From assembly GCA_019096065.1 (NCBI GenBank), contig JAGUCH010000007.1, forward strand, positions 518,501 through 582,500: a stretch of 64,000 bases of DNA, in the 5' to 3' direction. The stretch is from Paracyclopina nana (taxonomy: Eukaryota > Arthropoda > Copepoda > Cyclopoida > Cyclopettidae). The translations under genes were made by a program, and so were the position numbers. Shown in pieces: positions 1-11,000 of the stretch (position 1 is its first letter; each line of letters begins with the position of its first letter). The notes below the pieces were generated by a model, which did not search any database, had not been told where the DNA came from, and was given only the letters and a program-made list of their open reading frames with translations.

Positions 1-2036
1 TGGCTCTGAGGCGGGGCCTTGTCATCCAGGTAGGATTTGGCCTTGGCATCCACGCGGCTCTTGAGCAAATCCAGGTCAGACCAGAGGTCATTGTCATGCA
101 CCTCTCCATGTCCAAGCTCGGCTGCCAGCTCGTCTTGGTCATCCGGATTCAGCTGGACTCCTCCGTAGGAAGTTTCGTATTGGGTTTTGCTCCAGGAGTT
201 CTTCCGTCTGACCATGGTGCCATTGGCCAGCTCTACCCATCCGGAGTCTGAGGATCCGGAATTGGTGACTGGCCTCCTGGTTCTTCCGTTCGTTCTGCGT
301 CTGAGGCTGCCATCGTCATCTCCATTGGCTGTTGAATACGAGGAAGATGACCAGCTGGATTGCGTTCGAACTTGGGTGCCATTTGGCAACATGATCCAAC
401 CAGAGTCGTGCGAGCCCTCGTCATGGTTGTTCAGATTGTAATTGGAGCTGCCACTACTAGTGCTGGAAGAAGCTCCACTTGTGGTTGCAGTACTCGACGA
501 AGAGGAAGAAGCTTCATTAGTCGTTGACCACTCCCACTTGCCAGTGGTTTCTGACCACACCCATCGTCCAGCTGAGGCCGAGTCTGATCCCTCTGAAGAG
601 CCCGAGGATCCTGCTGTAGATCCGGAAGATCCATAAGTGCTCGAGGAGCCATACGTGCTTGAAGAACCATATGATCCTGACGATCCATAGTTAGATCCTG
701 ATGATCCATAGTTAGATCCTGATGATCCATAGTTAGATCCTGATGATCCATAATTAGATCCTGATGATCCATAGTTAGATCCTGTTGATTCAATTTCGGA
801 TCCTGATGATCCATAGTTAGATCCTGCTGAAGATCCATAGTTAGATCCTGCTGAAGTTCCATAGTTAGATCCTGTTGAAGTTCTATAGTTAGATCCTGCT
901 GAAGTTCCATAGTTAGATCCTGTTGATGATCCATAGTTAGATCCTGATGAGGATCCATAAGTGGAAGATCCTCTAGAGGATGATCCATAGTAAGAGCTAT
1001 CCTCATTGCCAGACCCGACAGTTGATCGATGATCCTGATCAAAGTAAGATCCTTCTTCGTATCTCGTGGACGATCCTCCCCTGTTGCTCCCTTGACCATT
1101 GTCATAACTCGGCGAACTTGAGGTGGTCCTCGAATTTTCAACCCTGTTTTCCTCATAGTCATAGTCATCCTCATACTCATGGTCTCCATTATTATACCTC
1201 GAGCCAGCATTGGAACTTGAGCTCCCTTGGTACCGAGTTGTTTCCACTTGCTGGCGAGTTTCCTCATTGTTGGAGGAAAATATGCGGCCTCCAGCCTCTT
1301 TTTCAAGCTCGGATTTTTTCATAGTGCCATGATAGTCCCCAGGGCCTTGAGCAGCTCCCAGAATTGTATTGAGGTTCTGGTCCACGCCAAAAGAGGTCGT
1401 AGAGTCTCCCGTGAGCCTCGTTTCTCCCCCTCCATAATTCGAGGCCGCGGAGGCCGTCGAGGAAGTGTAGCCTCCACGACTTGCACCTCCACTTGTGCTT
1501 CTCGAGTCATAAATCCTGATATAAGTGCCATTGTCAAGCAGCCTCCATCCCGAGGTCGCGCTGAGGCTGCCACTGCCGCCAGTCATCACATTGCCACCAT
1601 TGACTCTAGACACTGAGGATGATGAGCTCTTGGTCCTCTCAGATTTCATTTGGAGCTCTTGGTCAGTGAGTCGCGTTTCTTCAGCTCCTAGGGCAGAGTT
1701 GGAGACGGTTCCAAAGCGTGTGGCTCCACTCGAGGCCGTGGCAGAAGATGATGATGAGCTCCACTGGGACTCACCTCCTCGAGTTGGAAGCAAATCGTCC
1801 TCCTCTTCAGCCTCATACTTGGTGTAGCCAGTCTGCCTGTAGCCGTTGACATTACCTCCAGTGGCAGAGGATGAGTAGGAGGTTTTGGATGAGGAATACG
1901 TTGACCGGCCTCCAGAGGACCACGAGGTCGCTGACGAGGCCGAAGAGGCCGAATGGTATTGGCGTCTGAGGCCGAGTTGCGCGTCGTTTTCCTGAGCTTG
2001 CAAAAGAGCCTCTGCATATCCCTTGGATTCGATGGT
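1..2036 (-). other. if: Giant Ser/Gly-rich insert exon of integrin alpha
   Basis: Final visible exon (acceptor ccctatatag before ACCATCGAATCC), open for at least 678 codons to the window edge. After TIESKGYAEALLQAQEND it becomes low-complexity Ser/Gly/Tyr/Thr-rich with acidic patches. It contains three copies of the motif SGW-x2-L-x-NGT-x-[VI]-R (near 1550, 405 and 245), a W-rich segment (GRWVWSETTGKWEWS, about 530-570) and RTRR near 273-284, a possible furin site separating heavy and light chains. Vertebrate alphas have only about 20-40 residues here. Past the motifs, LNPDDQDELAAELG and WSDLDLLKSRVDAKAKSYL lead off the edge. Confidence 0.8.
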
Positions 2037-5000
2037 CTATATAGGGAAAATATTAGCATACATTATTAAGCAAATACAGGTTGTCCCCCCTTTATTGGAG
2101 CACAAAAAGCCTGAAAGCTGAGAAACGTCAGATCGGGCTTCAAGTCAAGCTGGCCCCTCGCATAGCTAGAGCAATGCATGGTAAAATGCCTTAGGAAGGC
2201 AGGCTCGGTACATGTGAATGCTTGTTTTGCTCCGAAATGGGTGGGACACCCTGCATGTGTTTCATTCTACCTTGATGTAGAGAGGATTGATGTTGCGTAT
2301 GGGCTGACACGTGACCTGCTCAGCTGAATCGTAGCTGACTCCCAGCAAATAGAGCAAATGTCTCTGGTCATCCTTGGTGAAACTGGGCCACATTATGTAC
2401 ACCTCAGCCTCTTTGATCGTGGCAGGGCCTTTGTTTTTGATGTCATAAATGTGGATCACCTCTGGCCCCAACTGGTCTTCAACCAAGTACTTGTCTGGCA
2501 GCATCTCAGTGATGTTGTATTCCAGGGTGGCTGGCTTGGAGGTGCCAGTGACCTTCCACTCTGAGGTGACACTGAGTGGGATGTGGATGCGCATCTGGTT
2601 GTCATCCACGTGGTCTCCCATCTCAGGGTTGGAGCTGTTGACCGCCAGGAAGAAGGTGTAATCTCCCAGGTAGACATCCTGCTCAGCTTCGGTGCCTTCA
2701 GTGGGTTGGAGGAAGATCCGGACGGTTGCCTGTGAACATCAATATCTTTTTATATCCAGTGCAGGTAAAACCGAGCTTTTGAGTGACTAGGCCGAGCTCG
2801 CGAGGGCGGTAAATTTACGCGAGTTTCTCAGTTCTAAATCAAAGTCAAGCAAATCCAGCCTCATTAATTAGCCATTTGATGTGGTGTTTTTTTGGCTGGG
2901 CTAGAAAAGCTGTCACATATCATCTGGATACACGTTAGATATCCTGTTGGTTTAGATGAATGACACTTGAGAGTACAACACGCGTACTTGAGTGTTAGCA
3001 GGCAGAGGATTGCCCACGTCGCATTGGAGAGTCCTGTTGTTCATTCCTGATGGCGGTGAGCAGAGAATGGACACCCCGGCTGTGCTTGAGTTGGCACTGA
3101 TGTAATTCACCTCCCTTGGGAGCTGGAGATACAGCATGGCATTGAACGCGTCCTCGCCACTGTTGTAAATGTCAGCTGTGATCTCCATTTTGTCCTCACT
3201 TCCAAAAATGAATGCGTCAGCACTGGAAATAATTACATTTAATGCTCATAATATCACATTATCTCTTAGCAAATATCTTTTTATCTTGCCACAATTGATA
3301 GGTAATTTGAGAAGACGGAAGAATGTGATTGTAAATTGGTATCAATTTGTGGAGGGTTACAAATTATGCTGGAATTGAGCACAGTTACATTGTCGTTAAT
3401 GATCGAGGTCATTAAGCCTTGATCTACAGCTTTTTAGCCGCTATCTCTTTTGCCTGTACCACTGAAGAAAGGGGTAAAAATTACCAGACGCAGATTTGTT
3501 ATACACATGGGCATTTTGGCTTTTTTGGCCTTTGGGAGACGAAATTATCTTTTTATAAGGTAGGTCACCTATGTAAACGCCTGGTTTTGAAAGACTATTT
3601 AGGCCATTTCCTAGATGAAAATGCCAAAAAGCTGAAGAAACAACCAAATCCAAATCTGGCAATTTTGCTCCCTTTAGAGCAGTCAAGTGGCGCCATTAAA
3701 AGTGATAGCGACCAAAAAGCTCTAGATCAAGGCTAAATGGCCTCAAACATTTCCGACAAGGTAACTGTGCTCAATTCCAGCATAATTTTTAAACTTCGGC
3801 AAATTGATATCAATTTACTATCTCTGCTGAGGCGCCATCTTTTGCGTAAGATAATAGCTTTCTCTCTGCAATTCTGATGAATCTTTGGGGTTCCTGCGAA
3901 AAGTTCTAGTACTTTTTGTGGCTTCGCGAATATCTCCTCTTTAGATGGTTTTACTTCAAATTTTCAACTTACTGCGAGGCTTGCACAGACAAATTGGGCA
4001 CGCAAATGTTGTCTGACCCACAATTTTTCTGTATAGACATTGTATCAGTGGCCATTCGGTCATGGTGGCCCAAAACCGGCAACAACTCCCTCCTTTGCCG
4101 GCCATAAAAGTTCCTTCCTGCTGCTTTACCAGCCAGTGAATACCGAATCTAAAAAGAAATACCAAACATAATACCAAATGTCTTATACCATAATACTTTA
4201 ATATATAAATACCTGCACGTCAATGCTGGTCAATTTGTCGTGAATGCCAGATGCTGGGAGGTGAACTTTGAAGCTTTCCCGCCATTTTCGGCCTTTTGTC
4301 ACTGTGATTGTCTGATTTTTCGAGCTTTCTCCTTCGTGCTCGACAAAAAACAGCCTCTTCGTCTTGTCCTTCTTTGCGTCCAAAACATACTGAAGCTCGA
4401 GGTCTGAAAGCAGGAAAAATGGGCAAAATGAGCCTCATCCAACATTGGGCATATCTTTGCTTTTTGGTACCAATTGGTATATGGTATATATATTATTGGT
4501 ATACCTATAGTGTCTGGAACTCCGACTCCGTCGTATTCCAGGGTGACTTCCACGTCCACGCATGGAACTCGAGTTCCATCCCTGATTCTGCAATTCTTGT
4601 TGTTCAAGTCCACCTGCTTGCTGGCCACCAGAAACTGGACTTCCGAGTCCAGGTGGACCACAGGTGCGGATTTGAGGTACACCGCGTTATTTGACTCGTA
4701 CGCACCTACGAGCAAGTCCGGGTACTCGTTGTTGTCCAAGTCCATCCCGCCGGAAATGGACCAGCCGAAAGTGCGGATGGTGGGCCCAATTTCGCTCGCG
4801 AATATGACCTGAAAATGGACATGTGATATGGTTTAACGTACTCCAGATAATTGTAAGTCCAATCGAGAACTACGCTTGGTATTAATTTCCCCATTTGCCT
4901 TTTCTCAAAAAAGTATTTGTGCAAGCTCGAATTTGAGGCCGCTCAAAATTAAGCTGGAAGTTAAATATTTATTTTACTACATGGATTTAACGTTCAAATT

Positions 5001-8000
5001 TTGGTTCCCGCATAAAAGAGTCAAAACAAAGTAAAACTTTGAAAATTCGAGATGGTATTTTAGGGCAGACTAGACTGATTGGTCATAGTCTGCCCTTAAA
5101 TACATGCATTTTCAAAGTTCTTATTTATGAATTAGACTTAAAATCTTAATAGAAAAATAAATATTTAACGGCCGGCTTAATTTTGAGCGGCCTCAAATTC
5201 GAGCTTGTGAAAAGACTTTTTTGAGAAAAGGTCAACGAGGGAATTAATTTCAAGCGTACTCTAGATCGGATTGTAATTAACTCGGACACGGTAGAATGGT
5301 AAATTGCCTGTTAATTAAGAAACCTTTTCAAAAGCATCTTAAGCGATTGTTTGCTTCTAATCGGCTGTTTTCTTAGTGAATAAAAGTACTTTGCAAGAAG
5401 AGGAAGAACATTACATAGCTTAAAATAGGAAGACAATCACTCAGCTTAGTGAGGAAAAGTACTTGTCTGAAAGAAAGCATCAAATTAATGGGGGAAAATT
5501 CCCTTATGCACAGCTGGCGCCATCTATGGTCTCAAAATTCAATCTTCTTAAGAAAATTAATTAAAAGCTTTCTAAATCATATTCAATGAAACATAATGTT
5601 TGAGCACAATGCAAATGGCGCAATAATCCACTTACTTGAGCATATTTTTTGCTGATGCCCTCGGGAGTGCCCAGGTAGATGTAAATGGCTCCCTGGTGGT
5701 CTGGTCCGTCATAAGGAGCGCCCACCACGAGATCCTGAATTCCCTTGCGATTATCTCGCGTCCGACCATCAAGATTTATGTTGCCCGCACAAGCTACAGC
5801 AAGGCCAAATCGAGCCTTGTGATTCTCCCCATCGAGAGTATCGAACTTTTTGAAGGAATGCTGCAAGTAAACACAATATCAAGGCAAGCGCCCCACAAAT
5901 CCGCCATTCCCCCGCCAAAAAAGCCAAAAGGCGTTCATATCCAAAAAATCCACTTCTGGTATTTTCTGTTTTTGCTACCTTTTGGTCCTGGTAGACCACG
6001 TAGACTCGTCCAGTCTCGTATTTGCCCATGATTTCATAGTTGGTCCACATGGGCGCCCCGATGATGACGTCATCGAGGCCGTCGCCGTTGAGGTCGCACG
6101 CGTCGACGGAGTAGCCAAAATAGGCGCCAATCTGGTTGCCAGTCATGTTGCTCAAGTTGGTCAAATTGGCATTATACAAAACGACCTGTTTGTTAAAGAA
6201 AAAGCCATTAAAAGAATGAATTTTGATTTAGAGGCTGGTCTAAAAATATCCGGATTAGATGGGTATAATCAGCTTATGTTGTTAGATTGGCTATTAATTT
6301 TTTTCGTACTTTTCCAGTCAAATTGGCTCCTCTCGGCATGCCAACGATGACATCCGCGTTGTCATTATCCCCATTAAACTCTCCGGTTGCCACAGAGTAG
6401 CCCAAGTACGAGTCATCGTCGCTCGGTGATCCTTCAGCAGTTTTATGCTGGTCCCGAAGAGAAAGCAGCTTTTGAGAAAACACTTGGCCTGCAACGATGA
6501 AAAAGATCTTGTTTAAAGAAAGCTCCAAGATTTTTTCCTCACCTACTTGGAAATTTTTTGGTTATTACAAAGAGAGATAGAAGAAGCAATTTTTTTGTAT
6601 ACATAAATCATGCAAGAAAATGGAGGAGTTTGAGAGCATGCCCAATCAGGTTCATGAAAAATGTTTGGTTTTTCACGAATCAGACTTTGTTGCAGTTGTA
6701 CTTTCTGCTTTAAAAGCAGGATTTCCTCAGAACTTACCTTCGTTAACAGTTGTCATGACACAAAAGAAGGCAAAATACTTGTCATTGTATCATAGATGAA
6801 TGCACCACGACGTTTCTACAAACTAAAGACTAACACTATATTTTATGGCGTAAATTAGGGGGAATATGAGGGTATCTTTTTTTAGGCTTGTAGGTAGTTG
6901 ACGTACATCCATTTAACGAGTTAATTGGAAGAACAAGTCAAAAATCAGCCATTTCGGTTGATTGCCCTTTCATCTCTGTTTTTTATGTGATTTTCATCTA
7001 TTGAAGCCAAAGTAGGAGTAAACGTAAAAATTGAAAATGTAGAAGTCGGAAAATGAGGTCAAATTGCTTTATGTATTTGAGCAGGGACTTTGCAAAAAAA
7101 TAAAAATAAAATGTATGCATTGAATGATCCCAGAAATGCAAGAAGATCCTCAAGTGAAGCAAGAAAGCAAGATTAAAAAAGTTGATACTATATACCCTCA
7201 TATTGGCTAAAAAAAGTTGTTATGTTTGTTGTAGCCCTAAGAAATGCGCTCATGTGAAGCATTTTTCTACTTGTGTGTCTGTCATCAGCTCACTGATATG
7301 AGAGAAATGTAAGGCAAAGCAGCACTGAAAACCTCTATTTTACAGCAACAACCAGCTCAAAAAGGAGAGAGTAGGCTTTTTGATGACTACCTTGGGGTTT
7401 CTGCTGTCGTTTCCGCTGTGACAGAAGAGCTTGTTTTGTGCGAGCGACATTAATCGAATACATTTGTCCTGAAATTAGTTTTAGCAAGGTGATACATGTA
7501 GTTACACTAAAAGGCTGGACCAAAAATTGAGTTCTGCGAAAAAGCCCGCTAGATGGCGCTATAATCAGCCTGCCAAAAGTGTTACCAGACGCGTACAAAA
7601 GGCGCCATTTAAAGCGAGTTTTTGGCTTTTTCCGCCAAAAAGTGGGGATAAACTTGGAACCACTTCTGGTAGCTCTTCAAAAAGTTAACTTTAAGAGGTA
7701 GAACTGCTCTTTTTGATCCAGCCAATAAAAGGGGTCAGCATTACAATCACGCCATTAAAAAGCAGCCATGCAAGTCGAGGTACAACAAGGAGATTAAGGC
7801 TTTACAACAGCAGCTAGGAAATACTTGTTTAAATACTTTGGGGATTATTCAACTTTGCTACTTCACTCGCTTACCTTGCCAATACCAGGATCCCACGGCT
7901 CCAACATAGACCTGGTTGCCATCCTGTGATGGGGGGAAAAGCTAAGTACTTTTTTTGATCCATTTTCTAATCAAAGTTGGGCTTACTTCCGCGATTGCAG

Positions 8001-11000
8001 CTCCTAATCCGGCTTGGCATGAGCCCTGGCGATGATAGCCCCATTTTCCTTGAAAAAATGTCAGAGTCATTATCAAATGCGAGAGCATATTGCACAGTGG
8101 GCCAGCATGACAGCTAGCCCACTGTGTCGTCGTTTAGGAGGCAAGCAAACATTGAAAAAAGGGGCCTTTGGTCTCGAGCAAATGGTGACTTTTCTCTTCA
8201 TTATACTTGTTGTTGTTGTTATGTGGGAAAAGGCATGCTTTTAGTGCTGCTTTTTGCATACATGACATTGATGCTATAAAACACAGAGTGGGAGCAAAGT
8301 TGACGACTGTAATATAATCAAGTTCCCAACAATAATGACAACAGCTGTAGTGGATAATTTCCCCCCTTTGGCATGCAGAACATTTAGAACATGAAAGCAG
8401 TTTGCTCCCACTTTTCCAAGAGCAGCTTAATTTTGGTTGCCATGACTTTGAAATACATATTCTAATCAGCTTCTAATTGGAGCTTTCTCACTAATCAGCT
8501 ATTTATTGTTGCCAAGATATGACTAAAGAAGAAAGCCTAACTGGAAATCAGCTGCAAGCAAAATTGCCACTTTTCATTGGCTAATTATTCAGTGCTACCA
8601 GACTTGCCTTGAATTTGGCGTTTCTTCACTGAAATTGGATAATTGAAATCAAAGTCTGGGAAAAGGGGAGCAAACTGGGAGAAGCAACAGTGAAAAGAGC
8701 CACTTTGTTGTTTTTGTGTGTGTGTACCTATCAAAACATTGCCCTCTTCTGTGGTCTGATAAATATCACCTGGAAATCATGACAGCAGCTAGTGAATATC
8801 AAAGGTGTGTGACTAATATGCTCACAGTGGTCTCGTTTCGAGTGCTGCGCTAACGTGTCCCACTGTGTGAAATCGCAAATCATGTAAGCTTCACTCTGCT
8901 GCTGCTGCCCATTAATCAATTTGACATAATCAGTTCTGTTGCCAATTGTGTGGACGCTCACGTGTTGGGCTGCTTTTTTGCCGCCCTTCTGTGACCCTTT
9001 CATGTGCCCATAGTACGCTGAAAATATCACATAATGCGTAGCTAAAATGGCCCAGCTTTTTTCTCTGTTTAAAATTGCCTGAAAAGAATGCTGCATTTGG
9101 CAGGATTTTGGGTTAGTGCTTCTTTATGTTTATAGCATCAATTTAGCTCGGCTGTTTTTAATAGTGATTGGGGTTGTTGGTTTTGAGACAGACATACAGA
9201 TGAAGTAGGTTTAATATGCTAACTTTCGGTTGTTTAGTGGGTTTGATTTAGCTTGTGTGATTTAGGGTTAATGTGTGATGATGATGATCAATGCTTGACA
9301 CGTGGGAGATCAAATCCGCGCGTGGCCATTATTAGATTATTTTCAGCCTGGTTGGTTGTTGTTGGCAGCCTCAGCAAAAGCATCAGTCTCAGTAAGATTT
9401 GCGAGGTAGGCTATGAATGAGTATATAAATCAGTGAGTATGTAAAGTTGTGCGCATTCCAAGATCACAAAATTATCGTGGTAGTATGGTATATAAAAGTG
9501 GGTTTAAAAGCTGGATCAAAAAAAGCGTCAAAAATGGGAAAATACCATCCATGTTGGCCTGAATATGCCCAAAAGTTTGCAGAAAAAGCCAAAACGGCCG
9601 CGTTATTTAGCGCGAAAAGTACAAGTCTGGTAGCGCTGTGTGCTAACAGGCTAGCAGCGCCATCTTGTGTCATAGCGGCGGAAAACTGCCGCTTTTTTTA
9701 TCCAGCCCATGAAAATGGTGATAATAGTCCATTCCACTGTTTGATTAATTGGGGGGCGGGTTGTTGTTGCACAACTCTTACACACTTACTTGTCCTACAC
9801 GGCGAATATTCAAAAAATTCCGCGAAATTGTTGCGGGCCGTGTAACACGTGCCAATGGGTTCACGCCTTAAAAAATTTCGCGAGTACCACACATATCTTG
9901 GTGCGCAGGCCTATAGAGACGGTGCAGACACAGGTCGAGACACAGACGTAGACACGAAAGAGAGGGGAGAGAAAAAAGAGAGCACATATTAGATATCATC
10001 TGTTCTGTTGGAACAACTGTCTACCTGATTCGACGCAAGGTCTGTGAGCTCGAATCTGGCGAAAGTTGTTCCGGGCGGAGAAACACATGCCAACTGGATC
10101 CATGCGATCCATGAATACGTAATAAACATAACGAGGTGCACATGCCTGCAAAGAGTAAAGCATTTTACTTGTAATCGCCTTTTTGTTGATCCAGCCAAGC
10201 CGAGCCAAGTTGGGAGCGTGATTTTGGACCTACGCGCACTCCTAAAATTCCCAGTTGGACCTACAATTTAATTTTTGACCTACTACTCGCATCTCTGTGA
10301 TCATGTGATATCAAATCGACATTTTGTGACTTTTTTGCCCCAAAATCCCCCGCAGTGGAACTAATAGCCCTATTTTTTAATGGTTTTTTTTGGGAGCCGC
10401 TCAAATAATCCAAGACGGAGGAGCACTGTAATAGACGCCTATATAAAGGTTCATGTTTTTAACTTCTTTAGAAAGCATCTTATCCCGATGTAGTAGTATA
10501 AAAACAAGTTTGTGAAATGAAATTCGATGCATTTCAATTGAGTATAAATGCCTTTTTTTAAAAAAAAATCAACCTGATTTTTTTTCAAGCTTGAGAAAAG
10601 CCTGATAAGAAATGTCAAAGAGCAAGCTGAATCTTCCTTTCAAAGTGCATTCACCTACTTGGAAATAGGTCAGCTTTGCAGAAATACAGGCTGAAACAAG
10701 TGTTTTAGGTTATAATGGACTTTTTGCTGCTGGTCATATGACATTTTCGCTGAGCTCTTGAAGGTGCCAGGTAGATTAATCTGAGAGGTCACGTGATCAC
10801 GTTATCATCCACTTGAAAAGATTGGAGTGACACTGTCGCACGTTGACCTATTCTCCAAACTGGCTCGATTGCAACATGCCCTTACTCAATTCTCAATATT
10901 TTGAATAATGCTCGTGAAATTGCTGCTGTCCATATTTGTCCATTTTTCATTTCTGTCGATTTCTCGTAGGCCCAAGTAGCAAATATAATAGCTGAATATT

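Noticed and set aside
431-1306. 291-codon minus-strand frame rich in MDH/QQDL repeats
   Set aside because: Shadow of the integrin insert: the GSSGSNY frame joins in phase to the upstream exon through a splice site; this frame does not.
9996-10208. Frames of about 70 codons starting upstream of the 10145 exon
   Set aside because: They are the alternative exon read through its intron edges; the real boundaries are the cag/GCATGTGC acceptor and the TCAG/gtagac donor.
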